DNA from: Bicyclus anynana
Taxonomy: Eukaryota > Arthropoda > Insecta > Lepidoptera > Nymphalidae
Assembly (NCBI RefSeq): GCF_947172395.1
Contig: NC_069083.1
Span: 5,922,501-5,986,500, forward strand
Length of the DNA stretch: 64,000 nucleotides
Direction of reading: 5' to 3'
A program made the position numbers and the translations under genes. Below the pieces are notes generated by a model, which saw nothing but the letters and a program-made list of their open reading frames with translations, was not told where the DNA came from and ran no database searches. Shown here one piece after another: positions 41,755 to 53,470 of the stretch (the first letter of the stretch is position 1; each line of letters begins with the position of its first letter).

Positions 41755-42108
41755 CGTCCAACATTCCAGTCATCCAAAGAGCCCAGAATAGAATATTGAG
41801 AACAATTGCTAATGCGCTCTGATACTCACGCAATACTGAAATACACCAATACTTAGAAATACCAACGATTCAGGAGGAGATAAAGAAGCACAAAATGCAA
41901 CATCAGACACGCTTGTTGACACATCCAAACCCACTAGCTTGTGGGCTGTTGACTGCTGATAGAGTCGAAAGGTTAAAGCGGACAGACGTGCTCGACTCAA
42001 TGCAGACTTGAGGACCGTGGTGGCCAGTTCTGCCAACGCCATGTTTTCCTATCACTAATCGGCTTATAGTCTGTCAACTGATCGCAGATTAAACCTACAC
42101 AAAAAAAA
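41755..42108 (+). mobile_element. Jockey-clade LINE, 3' remnant with poly(A)
   Basis: Translation gives VQRAQNRILRTIANAL, NTEIHQYLEIPTIQEEIKKH, HPNPLACGLL and VERLKRTDVLD, the end of Jockey ORF2, interrupted by stops. An A run (42100-42109) closes it, as expected for Jockey. Inactive. Confidence 0.82.
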
Positions 42109-42150
42109 AACTTGAAAATCTCATTTATGTGTTACTACAACTGTCACTAT

Positions 42151-42195
42151 AACAACGTCAATTTCATACTTAACCTGTATGAAATTGACGTTGTT
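42151..42195. repeat. 18-bp perfect inverted repeat, 9-nt loop
   Basis: AACAACGTCAATTTCATA (42151-42168) and its exact complement at 42178-42195. Confidence 0.93.
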
Positions 42196-43189
42196 GTTGT
42201 TCTGTTATGAAACAAAATGTTAATAGAATACAACTGAAATGATCTATCGCTTCATCGTATTACACAGTCCATTTGAAAGGGCGGAAGAGCCGTAATTAAT
42301 CGAAACTCATTACCGTTGACTTCATTCTTTCCCGATTATCATTTGTTTTATCCTGAGAAGGGCCTGGAAAAATACATTACGCGAGCCTCTAGCATTTGTC
42401 TTCGTCGCCTTCGCGGCCGACGTTAATTAATATGGAATACCCTTTGGGCTTCCGGCTGTTTGCCGTTACTTGATTTATGTCTTTATTTCCATTTTTTTTT
42501 AATTTTTGAAGCATTTCTTAGTAATTAGGAAGTACTGATTTAAACAATTGTGTTTTAATAACTACGCCAATATCTTTAATTTAAGGAGTTATTTAGGTAT
42601 GTAGTCTTTATTAATCGATTTCAGTTTTGGCTACAGGGTGTTAACCATTATTTTATTTGGAGTTGTATATTCTCACGGATTCGATAGATGGTATCTTGTC
42701 CGGCTTCTTGACTTGTTGACTAAAAGTTTTAATGCATCAGTATATTCAAAAAAAAATTTGAAAATTTGAAAAAAATTTGAAATTACAATTTGACTAATGA
42801 AATAGATTAAGTTCATTAGTAATTGTGTTTTAATAAAATAATTCCTAGCTATTTGTACACGGGCACAGAAAGAAATGTACAAGACACGGGCCAGTTTTTA
42901 CGCTATTCTACCTGACCTGTATTAGCAAACGTACAAGTCAGTTTCAGTATAACCTTTAGGAAGTTCCTTAATCGGCTGGGACAGATGAATAATTCGAAAT
43001 AGACTGCATTGTGAGACATGCAGCGTGTCCAATTCAGTGGAGACTGTCTGTCTCGTGTGAATTTACTTGGATGCCTTTATAGTACTGTGCGTATTATATT
43101 ATGTTCATTGAATTGTATTAGGATATAAATCAATCAGATTTGTAGGCAAATTGCTTAGATGCGTAATAACTAGAAAATCAATCACTATC
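42196..43189. other. Unassigned DNA
   Basis: 42360-42480 is GC-richer (CGTCGCCTTCGCGGCCGACG) and non-repetitive within the window. No coding frame stands out. Confidence 0.4.
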
Positions 43190-43612
43190 CTTCTTCTTCT
43201 TTATCGTTACACTCTTGACAGAGTGGTCGTGGTCGTCATTTGGGTGTGGTGGCAAGCCTCACTATCCATCGCCATTCCTCCCGTAGTGTGGCTCTCCTAG
43301 CACACTCGTGGAGCGATCCATGGAGAACGGTTTTTACTTGGTCAGTCCAGCGCATTGGTGACCTGCCACGTGCTCTTGTGCCCTCTACATTTCCTTGCAC
43401 CACAAGTCTCTCTATGGACGTGTCATCTCTTCGTGTGATATGACCAAAGAAAGTCAGTATGCGACATTGGACTATGGAAGAAAGACGCTGTTTGATGCCC
43501 AGTTCTTGGGTATTGAAATGTTGGATCGGAACTGTGTCCAGGATATGCCAAGCATTCTTCTTCAGCACCACATTTCTAGAGAGATTCACTATCCTAACAT
43601 GCGGTTAGATAC
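43190..43612 (-). mobile_element. LINE RT C-terminus, family distinct from the RTE at 981
   Basis: The 117-codon minus frame (43589-43236) reads FGHITRRDDTSIERLVVQGN, GTRARGRSPMRWTDQVK and LREEWRWIVRLAT. The RGRxPxRWTDQ motif is the counterpart of GRPPTRWTDD in RTE ORFs. TTCTTCTTCTTT at 43190 (minus GAAGAA) would be the 3' tail. The frame is open but starts mid-protein. Confidence 0.82.
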
Positions 43613-44832
43613 ATATTCAGTCTAGTTGGTTTGGCTATAAAAAATTAATAACATCTTGGTAAAAATGGCGATATTAAGGAAATTCGCGTGACGTCATCCT
43701 CATCCATCACTCAAGGGCTTGGCTGTAACTATCGCACTTTAGAATAATGTTACTTTAGACTGATCGGTTGCAGCGTTCTAATTTTGTACATCAATGTTAA
43801 AGTGCTCTAATAAATTGTGTTAAAAGTAGGTCAAAAGTTTTGTTTTATATATTTTAGTTTTTACGCTAAAATAGGCTAACGATAAACGAAAATGCATCCT
43901 ACGGTGAAAGTTGTTAACATAGAAAGTATATCTTCACACTTGACTTGAAGGTGCAGAGAAAACAAGGTTTGCAGGGAATTTCATTGGTACCTAAATCGTT
44001 AAAATGACCTTGAAGTTTAATTATTTATTATAATGGGATGTTAAATATACCTTTAGAATCATTTCGTAAGAACATGAAATGTGTACAAAAATAATATTTA
44101 CCTATAAAGGTACGAATAACTAAATTTACATAAAGAATTTGGAAAATCGCCGATGAGCGATATTATACTGAAACAAAGTTTTATTATAAGAAAAATGTTG
44201 TAATGTTGGAATTACGGTAGAATTAACAATAAATATCATAAAATGTATTCGAATTTATGATAAATATAGTCAAAAGTTATGTCCAGTGTATAAGGTAAGA
44301 TATTCATAGATTTGCAGAAATAAGAACGTAGCTAGAAGTGCCATACAAACATTTTCATTGTCTCCAATTGATAATTTTTGAAAATTCCAATCCAAAAAAA
44401 CCAAGTCGTATAATTAAAGTTAATTACTAAAATATATTAGTCTACAAATATTTCTTAAATTAAATTAACGTATTTAGTTTATGCGTTGCTTTTATTATAA
44501 CCTTTATTTTTGCTTGAAGGGATTCCGAACAATATCTGCTCATGATATACCTTGTAACACTAATAATATTAGATACTATAGCATTCAAAAATAGCATAAT
44601 CTTTGTTCTTTATTATTTTGTGGTCAAAATGGTGAAAATGACAATTTAAATGTGGTTGTGCTCGTTGCGTACATCTGTTGACAATACATCAAATCACGTA
44701 TTTGTGGTAGCGTCATTCCGGTTCTAGAAAATACTGCAAACCTATTTGACTTATAACAAGTGCGCGTTATTTGGTGTAAAACGTTAGGCAATTTTAAATA
44801 AATAGTTATTTAGAGCTCGTTTACCGAAACAC
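43613..44832. other. Unassigned AT-rich DNA, 1.2 kb
   Basis: No gene or repeat recognised. Confidence 0.4.
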
Positions 44833-45080
44833 CATTGTTACCCATTGCTGGACATGGGCCTCTTGTATGGACTTCTAAACACCACGGTCTCTAGTTTTTA
44901 TTAGCTGCTAACATTAACCAGCTCTAATGCGCTTGATATTATCGATCCACCTGCTAGTAAAGGAGGGTCGACCAACACTACGTTTTTCGGGGTTGTCATT
45001 CTAGCCCATTAGGACACCAACGTCCATCGATTTTCCGAACTATGTGCCTTGCATTGGTCGGTCACAATCCAACGAGTCGT
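44833..45080 (-). mobile_element. Old RTE-like LINE 3' part
   Basis: CCCATTGCTGGACATGGGCC, GCTCTAATGCGCTTGATATT, GATCCACCTGCTAG and CACCAACGTCCATCG, in RTE order with heavy damage and no tail. Confidence 0.78.
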
Positions 45081-46281
45081 AAAGCTGAAATGCCACAATT
45101 GACTCATTGAGTTACGGAAACGTAATATGCAAAAATAATAACTAATCAACTGCTATTGATTATTATACTATTGAGTTCAGTCTGTTTAAACCTATTAAGA
45201 TTATCTCCCTTCCAAAACTACAATCTAAATTGCTAGTAGTAAAGAGTTTACGCATAATAAAGGGGACATGGAAAATATATTTCCAAAAATTATCCATCCA
45301 GTCATTGATCTACATCTTTGTTATGTAAACGGTTGCGAAGTTTCAACTACTACTAGATCGTGTTTTAGACGGCACACCCTTTGAATGTCCCGAAGACATT
45401 TTGCTTCTTAGTCTACCAGTGTTACTGCTAACTTTCTCGGATAGTGCAATTGGCAGTTTAAAATACTTGATGCAATTCAGTAACTTTATTTCTACAAGTA
45501 TAGTACGAATATCTTCAGAATAGAATGGAGAATTTAGTACTGTAGGTGCTTCGTCATAGTGGAAATGTGAAATTTTTACTAAAGTCCTTTAAAACCGAAA
45601 GTAAAGGTTATCTAGCTTAATGTATAAATTTCACACAAATCCGTTCAACTGTTCTTACGAGCCGAGTATAGGCGCAAAATATTACTGTAGATATTTTACT
45701 TAAGTTCTAACATTTAAACTTCGCACAGTATTGTATGGTATAAAAGTCGATATATTTTCTTAATCAGATAAGTGATCAATAAAGCTGAGTTCTAAATAAA
45801 GGCATTTATTATTCCCCCACAACATTCCGCTATTGCAGAACAAAATGTATGATTTACATTTAAATATCTCTCGTATAATCAGTTTAGGAAGGGGAGGTTG
45901 ATTTATGCCTCGTGTGATAAGCTATCATGATGTTAGAACTACCTATCTTCCAGTAAGTACTTAAAAACACATAGAAGAAATGCCGGTTTCCTTCATATTT
46001 TTTTCTAAGAAGGTCTATATTAGGTATATTTTTATAGTAATGACGTATCACGTATGGTATGGTATATGTTATTTGATTATGAAACACGCCTAAAACTCAC
46101 GTGATACAATGTCGGAGTATGCTCGACTACTTTCGAACCCATACGGAGCCCTTAGTTATAATCTTTAAGATCATTATTATCATTATTACGTGAACCAAGT
46201 CACTTACAAAAAATGTATGTTAAATTAAATATTTAACTAAAAATCTTTCGATCCTAAAATATTTATGTATAATTGCAGAAA
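45081..46281. other. Unassigned AT-rich DNA, 1.2 kb
   Basis: No gene or repeat recognised; a 67-codon minus frame at 45884-46087 has no motif. Confidence 0.4.
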
Positions 46282-46462
46282 TCTTTACTAATATTATAAA
46301 GAGGAAAGATTTGTTTGTTTGTTTGCATTGAATAGGCACTGAAACTACTGAACCGATTTAAAAAAATCTTTCAAAGTTGGGAAACCCCACCATCCCCTAG
46401 TGCTGTAATGCTATATTTTATCCCCGTTTTCCTACAGGGTGAATCCGCGCGGCGTCTGCTAG
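46282..46462 (+). mobile_element. Helitron-like element, 181 bp
   Basis: TCTTTACTAATATTATAAAG, TGTTTGTTTGTTTGCATTGA, CCCCGTTTTCCTACAGGG, hairpin GAATCCGCGCGGCGTCTGCT and CTAG. Confidence 0.88.
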
Positions 46463-46472
46463 TTCCGTATAA

Positions 46473-46676
46473 GCCCACATTCGCACGAGCGTTTTTTAAT
46501 GGGCGTTTTTTATTCCCAACACCCAAAATTGAAAATGCAACACAGCTCGAAAAAAACGTCGCGTTTTTAAAACGCTGACTTGTGAACATACACTTGGGAA
46601 TGCATATATTGTTATATTTGTACGCTTTTTAACGCCTGTTAAAAAGCGCTTCTGCGAATGGGGGCTAAAGCTAGTT
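46473..46676. mobile_element. MITE family F2, copy 2
   Basis: TAAGCCCACATTCGCACGAG on the left and CTTCTGCGAATGGGGGCTAA on the right pair as inverted repeats, and GCGTTTTTTAATGGGCG and CGCCTGTTAAAAAGCGC pair inside. Shares AATTGAAAATGCAACA with 38692-39042. Confidence 0.82.
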
Positions 46677-46869
46677 AAAACTTTACTCTACTCGGACCGA
46701 TATTGTCAACTTCTTCATATTTATCAGTAGGTATATTCTGTGTATCAACCAATTTCATCAACCATAATAAAAAGAAAGATTATTCTGAAATTTGCGCATT
46801 CAACAACTTTACCTTCAGCAAAAGTTGAAATGCGGTGTCATTTATAAAAGCTCGGAAACATTATACGAG

Positions 46870-47010
46870 TATCAGTTAATGGCGCGCAATCCGAGTGCGT
46901 GAAAAATACTTTTTACGCCTCCCCGGAGGTCTTGATAGCGAAATTAATGCGTAATGTTATCAATACGGGATGGGACGAGCTCTAATATTCATCAATCACA
47001 GAGCCGCTGA
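46870..47010 (+). repeat. Single relative of the 41020-41690 array
   Basis: GTGCGTGAAAAATAC, TTGATAGCGAAATTAATGCG, TAATGTTATCAATACGG and TATTCATCAATCACAGAG align with 41020-41130. Confidence 0.75.
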
Positions 47011-47132
47011 ACTCGTTACCAAGTTTCAAACAAATGCCAATGGGTCTTTTCATCTGGTACATTACCCACTCACCTCATTTTGTTTTTCAACGTAACTTGA
47101 CGTAGGATGGAGACGTTGAGTTTTAGTGTCTA

Positions 47133-47407
47133 CTAGCAGACCCGATCAAGCTTCGCTTTGACTTATGTGCGCTTGTTCCCTACCCCTACCGTACCCCTAC
47201 CCTACAAATGCTCCATACAAACTTCCACCCTCCATTTTAGGGAAATCGGGGGTTACAAAGAGTAGCCTATGTGACTCACATCCTGTCAACTATCTCTACT
47301 TAAAAAACACGTCAATGCGTCGCTCCGTTTTGTTTTGAAAGACAGACAACCAAACAGACAGATAGACAGACACACACACTTTCACATTTATAATATTAGA
47401 GTATGGA
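47133..47407 (-). mobile_element. Helitron-like element with short C-rich tract
   Basis: CTAGCAGACCCGATCAAGCT 3' end matches 19943 on the opposite strand. CCCTACCCCTACCGTACCCC starts 45 bp inside, and a GACAGACA run and ATTTATAATATTAGAG lie at the far end. Confidence 0.82.
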
Positions 47408-48298
47408 TGAATGAGTATATCTACACCTTTAAAGAACACTGACGTCCCTACTACACTATAAACTTTTATACTCATAATAACTAGGAACTTTTATTTAAAT
47501 AATAGAGATATCACTTGAACGGGCGGTTCAAGAGCACCCTAAGTGTTATCAAAGTATTATTTCTAATAAATATCTGTTCAGACCTTTTGGAAGTTTATAG
47601 CTGGTGATTAAAGTGGCTTAAGTCAGAGTAAAGATATATGTATACTTAAGTTATCTTCGTTAGTCAAAAACTCAGACCAATTATAGAAGGACCTGTATCG
47701 CACTCATAGTCACGAACAAAATTGTCTGTCATTTTCTGAGGAAATCGAGCTTAGATTTGGTATATATTTTGTACTAAACTAGAAGTTTTTGCCCGTTTTT
47801 TACACCATTCAACTACACAGAAAGGTATTTTTACAAAGCTCTTTAACCGACTATCACGATTACAACTATTTACATCGATACTATAGAGACGGTTTTTATA
47901 ATCGCATTAGATCGTTGATCATATACTTTGACAGAAAAGTAACGTCAAGCGAGGCAGGTCCTATACAATAATTGGTCTGAGGTCAAAAATGATAGAAGTG
48001 TGATTCTTATTGGCGTTCGTTAGTATAACACACTATTTTCGAAAATTAGTTAGTAAACATGTCATAAATTAAATTTCAAAGTGGAATGGGAATAAAACCT
48101 CTCATTCAATATGTTTTTGCGAAGTTTTTAGATCATTCACTCGCGCTTCAAAGGAGATTTCCATCAGCTTTTGTAAAACTATCACTAAAGTTTAGTGCTG
48201 ATTTTTTTCATAAAATCCTGCAGTACCTGTCATAGAACGAGGGCCTGCGGTAGCCAGACAAACCTCATTTTATATAAAGGCTGAAAACTAGTCCTTGC
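47408..48298. other. Unassigned AT-rich DNA
   Basis: Nothing recognised. Confidence 0.4.
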
Positions 48299-48514
48299 TT
48301 TTTTATTCTTTACAAGTTAGCCCTTGACTACAATCTCACCTGATGGTAAGTGAAAATGGAATTTAAGATGAAAGCGGGCTAACTTGTTGGACACTTGTTA
48401 AGGATGAAAATTAATTCTATTCGACGTCGATTCGGGAACGCTAAACCGCTTGGCGGTACGTCTTTGCCGGTAGGGTGGTAACTAGTCTTCGGCCGAAGCG
48501 TCCCACCAGCCAAG
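48299..48514 (-). mobile_element. SINE family A, 5'-truncated
   Basis: TTATTCTTTACAAGTTAGCC, GGCGGTACGTCTTTGCCGG, ending CCCACCAGCC. More diverged than 24026-24345. Confidence 0.85.
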
Positions 48515-48797
48515 ATCCTCCTATAAGCATGTTTCTACCATTGGTAAGTAGGGTGACCAATTATGGAGTTTGAACCGCGGGAGCTTCGGAAGTTATCGGA
48601 TTCAAAGGATCCAGATCCCCAATTATCCAAATATAAAATGTATTTTTTATATTTTCTAAGTAACATCACGAGGAATCATCTCGTATTTCACCAGACCATT
48701 AGATTAGCACGTGGCAACCTTTAACCTTCTGCTAGAGACTTTAAACGGTGTTTTTCGAAACGTTGCTGCGAAGCGACTGGAGACATTATTTCTCATC

Positions 48798-48943
48798 AAA
48801 TCAGCCGATGGATGCCCACTACAAGACATATGCCTTTTGTAGGGATTTTTAAACATGATAATACTGAGTCGCCTGTATCCAGCAAATCCATGCGACTCGC
48901 TTGATGTCATCAGTCCACCTGGTGGGGGGTCAACTAACATTAG
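48798..48943 (-). mobile_element. RTE LINE 3' end
   Basis: TCAGCCGATGGATGCCCACT, CTTGATGTCATCAGTCCACC, GGTGGGGGGTCAACTAACAT. The tail is lost; the 5' end abuts the next LINE. Confidence 0.87.
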
Positions 48944-48944
48944 C

Positions 48945-49162
48945 ATAATTTCTCATATTATGAAAACGAGCTACATTATAGAGTTGAACAACTTTAAAGC
49001 ATTTCAGAAATCAATTAAATCCTACATCCTCACAAACTTGGACAAAATATTGAAAAAACCATGTAATTTTGTTACAGCAATGGATGCTGTCTGCAATAAT
49101 TATGATTCGTTAAATCTAATTTAAGTGAATAGTACGTTCTTTTTGAAGAAATAAAATCTTTA
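48945..49162 (+). mobile_element. LINE 3' end, long copy of the 38815 family
   Basis: The coding end reads IELNNFKAFQKSIKSYILT and stops at 49122-49124. It is followed by GAAGAAATAAAATCTTTAAA. FKxFQKSIKSYIL resembles the closing helix of CR1-group RTs. Clade uncertain. Confidence 0.6.
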
Positions 49163-49937
49163 AAACTTATCTGGCTATCGCAGACTCTTGTTCCATCATA
49201 AAGGTTTACGACATCACATTTGTTCAAGATATAAATAAACGTTAGTATCAATCTATGATTTACTGTTCAAGACAAAAACTTGTCTAGACTGTGCTTTACA
49301 TACAAGAAAATAATGAAAGTCCCTAACGACTAGACGATAAAAAATAATATGGTTTTAAACTTCATAAAGTTGAAACTACAGTAATAGTTTCGTTATTTAA
49401 AAAAAATATACTTTTTATTCAAATAAACTCACCATGTAGAAATGCAAATAATAATTTAATTAAATAAGAAATTTTCCATCTTTATAGATATTATAAGTTT
49501 CATAAAACTTTTTAAAAACAATTTCTTGAGTCAATACTGACAAGAAACTTTTCCAAAATTAAGCTTGTGAATTAAGTTTGGAAAAAATGATAGTCTTACA
49601 TGTTTGTCTATGAAGAAAAAACGTGTTATCAATTAGTTACACTAAAAAAACACATTTTGACTTAATCGATGCATTCGTTTAGTGTGGTTTAGCATAAACA
49701 CCAATAAATACCAAAAGAAAACTTCTGTCTTCAAAAATAGTAAAATTCTATATTAAAAAAATTGTGTAAGAATTACTTCAAACTACTTTTTGGAGACGTA
49801 TGCAAAATATGAGTTTCTAGTTCTAATAATACTAACTAATACGTATTTTGTTGGCCTATTTTTTGTTCAATTTCTATCCTCTTCTACTCTTATTTTCGTT
49901 CGTTAATTAATTATTTTATGTAAAACGTAGTTTTGAC
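49163..49937. other. Unassigned AT-rich DNA
   Basis: Nothing recognised. Confidence 0.4.
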
Positions 49938-50257
49938 GGCCTCCGTGGCGCAGTGGTATGCGCGGTGGATTTACAAAACGGAGGTCCTGGGTTCGATCCC
50001 CGGCTGGGCAGATTGAGATTTTCTTAATTGGTCCAGGTCTGGCTGGTGGGAGGCTTCGGCCGTGGCTAGTTACCACCCTACCGGCAAAGACGTACCGCCA
50101 AGCGATTTAGCGTTCCGCTACGATGCCGTGTAGAAACCGAAAGGGGTGTGGATTTTCATCCTCCTCGTTAACCCGCTTCCATTTTAGACTGCATCATCAC
50201 TTACCATCAGGTGAGATTGTAGTCAAGGGCTAACTTTTAAAGAAAATAAAAAAGTTC
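49938..50257 (+). mobile_element. Full-length SINE family A
   Basis: GGCCTCCGTGGCGCAGTGGT, GGGTTCGATCCCCGG, full body and A-rich tail; one short deletion (CCTCCTCGTTAACCCG). No clear target duplication. Confidence 0.93.
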
Positions 50258-50620
50258 ACCGACCTGGGATACCTATCAATAAAAAAGTTCAGCTAATACT
50301 ACTATTTAAATATCTCAGGTCAGTTAAATATCTTACCGTGTGAAAATATAATTAGATGAGGAAAAGGAAAATACCCGTCAAACTCTGAAACAGGAAGTCA
50401 ATTCCTATTCCGGGAATGCAACAGCCGGCGGTGTCAATTTAAACGGGTCAGGCTCTCGACGCTTCTTGCAGTTGTTCTGAATCAAATAAGCAAATACCTA
50501 CTTATTTTGTCAACTCGCTTTGTTATTTCTAAAGCCCATAATAACATGGGCAGCATAAAAGAGTATAAGAGCTTAAAATATATATTTACTTCTGCAAGGA
50601 AAAATAAACTTTATGTTACA
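50258..50620. other. Unassigned DNA
   Basis: 50370-50480 is GC-richer (CAACAGCCGGCGGTGTC) and not a repeat I know. Confidence 0.4.
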
Positions 50621-50825
50621 CTAGCGGACGCCCGCGACTTCGTCCGCGTGAAACTCGATGTAAATTTTCAACTACCAATACCCCTGCTCTACCCCTACCC
50701 TACGTTGAAATTTTCCCTGAATTTTCTTTGCTATAAACCTCACGGAGCCCGAGACCTTTCCAACGAATGCAAAACTGGAGTTATAGCGTCAGGAAGGAAA
50801 ACCCGACTTATTTTTATATAGTAGA
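50621..50825 (-). mobile_element. Helitron-like element with short C-rich tract
   Basis: CTAGCGGACGCCCGCGACTT, then CCCCTGCTCTACCCCTACCC about 51 bp inside, GGAGCCCGAGACCTTTCCAA, and minus start TCTACTATATAAAAATAAG. Confidence 0.85.
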
Positions 50826-51159
50826 TTACAATAAATTATTTTATCTAATCTCGTGTCATAATATTTCAATTATGAAATTAAAAAATATAATTTAATGGCA
50901 TTGATTATAAGTACTAAGAAGGACGTTCAGGTCTCAAATATTAACTACTGTAGTACGACGTTAGGATTACGTATTGGTTAATAATTCAATGAATTAAGTT
51001 TTTATTAGAATTTGAGCTTATTTCGAATGAAAATTTGATCGTTTTGTTTATTTGCATGCAAGAAAGTTCCGGACCAACTTTGCTTGTCATTAAACGATAG
51101 GTGTTTTCAAGTTCAGTCAATATCTTACTAATATCACAGAAAACATCTGAACTCTAAAG

Positions 51160-51248
51160 ATATAGTATGGATGTATGTTTGTTATTCTTTAACGCCGCTA
51201 CTTCTGAAGCGATTTGGCTGAAATTTGGAATGATAATAGATTTTACCC
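51160..51248 (+). mobile_element. Helitron-like 5' part fused to a SINE
   Basis: AGTATGGATGTATGTTTGTT, ACGCCGCTACTTCTGAAGCG, ATTTGGAATGATAATAG, then an abrupt switch into SINE A sequence at ~51249. Confidence 0.8.
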
Positions 51249-51386
51249 TGTAGAAACTGAAAAGGGGTGTGGATTTTATTCCTCCTCCTAACAAGTTAGA
51301 CCACTTTCATCTTATTCTGCATCATCACTTACCATCAGGTGAGATTTCAGTCAAGGGCTATCTTGTAAAGATTTAAAAAAAAACTT
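51249..51386 (+). mobile_element. SINE family A, 3' third
   Basis: CTGTAGAAACTGAAAAGGGG, TCCTCCTCCTAACAAGTTAG, ATCAGGTGAGATTTCAGTCA and an A-rich tail. Confidence 0.85.
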
Positions 51387-51443
51387 ACCTAAAATACAAA
51401 AAAAAATACAGTGAATAAGCCTAATACGTTATCTAAATTAATT

Positions 51444-51501
51444 TAGTCAATACAAGAAGTCATAAAAAGTTTAAGTCAATACAAGAAGTCATAAAAGGTT
51501 T
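51444..51501 (+). repeat. 29-bp tandem duplication
   Basis: GTCAATACAAGAAGTCATAA is repeated at a 29-bp period with one base changed near the end. Confidence 0.92.
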
Positions 51502-51655
51502 CACCCGCGTGGTTCCCGTTCCCGTAGGGTAGCCTATAGCCTTCCTCGTTAAATGGGCTATCTAACACTAAAAGAATTTTTCAAATCGGACCTGATATTA
51601 GTGCGTTCAATCAAACAAACGAACAAACTCTTCAGCTTTATTATATTAGTATAAA
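51498..51655 (-). mobile_element. Helitron-like element, 3' hairpin truncated
   Basis: GTTTCACCCGCGTGGTTCCC, ATGGGCTATCTAACACTAAA, CTCTTCAGCTTTATTATATT. GCTGAAG subfamily. Confidence 0.85.
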
Positions 51656-52033
51656 TAAGTAATAAAAGCTTCATATTGTGTAAGTACGGAAAGCCATACT
51701 CAAATGTATTAGGTAGTCGTACATATCAAAGTACCTGAACAGCTTGAAGGCTAAGTAAATTCGCACTGGACAGACAGGCTCTAGCGAATTGAGCATGCAA
51801 GTCGCACAATGTGGCCCATTTCAATGATTATTCAACCATCCAAAGCAGCTTATGCGTCGTACTAAATTTCCTTGGCCATCAGTGACCGACTTGGTCGAGT
51901 GGTCTGAATCGTCCATAATACATGGCATTAAAGCTGCTACATATACATGAGCTTTGTATCTGTAGTCTGTACTTAAGGCAAAGATTTATTACTTTTTAAT
52001 TTCTTCTTTGTCATCTTTGTTTTAGACGAAAAT
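51656..52033. other. Unassigned DNA
   Basis: Nothing recognised. Confidence 0.4.
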
Positions 52034-52150
52034 ACCCCTCTGGTGCAGTTGGTAGTTCTGTAGTACTCAACAGAGCTGCAAGCTAGGGGTCAGTTTAGGA
52101 TTTTATATTTTTTAAATTGGCTATATCTGGTATGGTGGCAGGCATCGGCC
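52034..52150 (+). mobile_element. tRNA-derived SINE head fragment (related to family A)
   Basis: CCCCTCTGGTGCAGTTGGTA looks like an A box, and GCAAGCTAGGGGTCAGTTTA stands at the B-box place but is degraded. CTGGTATGGTGGCAGGCATC parallels the CTGGTGGGAGGC block of family A. Confidence 0.55.
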
Positions 52151-52170
52151 TACTTATTTTTATATAGATT

Positions 52171-52470
52171 CATTATCAACCCATTCACTGCTGAGGTCGA
52201 GCCTCCTCTCAGAATGAGAGAGGTTATGCCACTAGTCCACCACGTTGGCCCAATGCGGATTGGCAGACTTGACACACGTAGATAATTAAGAAAATTCTCT
52301 GGTATGCAGGTTTCTTTACGATGTTTTCCTTCACCGTTAGAGACACGTGATATATAATTTCTTAAAATGCACACAACTGAAAAGTTGAAGGTGCATGCCC
52401 CGGACCGGATTCGAACCCACACCTTACGAAATCGGAGGCAGAGGTCATATCCACTGGGCTATCACGGCTC
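52171..52470 (-). mobile_element. Full-length SINE family B with 11-bp target duplication
   Basis: CATTATCAACCCATTCACTG through GATTCGAACCCACACC (B box) to GGGCTATCACGGCTC. TTATATAGATT flanks it at 52160-52170 and 52471-52481. Confidence 0.94.
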
Positions 52471-52481
52471 TTATATAGATT

Positions 52482-53050
52482 ACCTACTTATATACCACAA
52501 TCACTACAACACCACTACACCACCGGCGCCCGCATCGACGTTCGCGTAAAATTCTTTTTTTTCGCATTTATACCCGTCCACATCAGTTGGATGGTTTCAA
52601 AATCTATAACGGACATAGAAACAATTGTTTTAAAGCTTTAAATTTAAATTGCAAGAATGTAGACTATTAGGTATGTGCATTATAAATACAATAAATTGAA
52701 ACAAGTTTTATTGCATTATGATTTTGCAACGATTCATAATTATATTAATTTAAAAGTAACATTTTAAAATTTAATAACAAATTAATAATGATTGATTTGT
52801 CTACAAAACTCGCTTTTAACAACAAAATACAGACTGGACTGTTTAGTAATAAATTATTAATTACTTATGTATTTTTATTTAAGTGATAACTTCATATGGG
52901 ATGTTAAACCGCTTCGTAACGTAACGCGTTACGGCGCGACTCTGTCGGGCTTCCCTTTCCTTCACTCATACGGCAGCAGGCTTAAGTTTTTTTTTTGCGT
53001 CCCGAGACGCACACATTTTCAATAAACTACAATTATATCTTATTGCAAAA
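52482..53050. other. Unassigned AT-rich DNA
   Basis: 52918-52985 (GTAACGTAACGCGTTACGGC, CGGGCTTCCCTTTCC) is a GC-rich island, perhaps a repeat fragment. I cannot name it. Confidence 0.35.
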
Positions 53051-53185
53051 TCATTATCATCATCATCATCATCATCACATCAACCGATGGATTGCTGGAA
53101 ATAGGCCTCTTGTAATTTGTTCCAACACTATTTCAGTTCTTGAGCCGCTTTCATCCACCGGCTCCCTGCTGCTCACTTGATGAAA
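53051..53185 (-). mobile_element. RTE LINE 3' end with (CAT)n tail
   Basis: TCATCATCATCATCACATCA, GAAATAGGCCTCTTGTAATT, GAGCCGCTTTCATCCACCGG. Second RTE subfamily. Confidence 0.82.
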
Positions 53186-53325
53186 TAGGTGAGCATCGGT
53201 TCACCTATAACAAAATAAAAAAAAAATGCCTGATTTTACATTAAACAATGACTTACGTGTAAAATTGTAATACAAAGAAGAATCACAAACAAAAAAAATG
53301 TGCATAGACGACTTTGTATTATTTT

Positions 53326-53470
53326 GCATGTGTCGGTTTTACTCGTATTTTTCTCGTTCCCGTAGAATTACGGGGATAAAATATAGCCTTTGTTGATGGG
53401 TGAAAATGTGGCTTTCTAATGGTGTAAGTAATTTAAAAATCGATTCAGTAGATTTTGGATTAGATCGTAA
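53326..53470 (-). mobile_element. Degenerate Helitron-like remnant
   Basis: TCGTTCCCGTAGAATTACGG, GGATAAAATATAGCC and AATCGATTCAGTAGATTTTG are in the order seen at 32712-32885. Confidence 0.55.
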
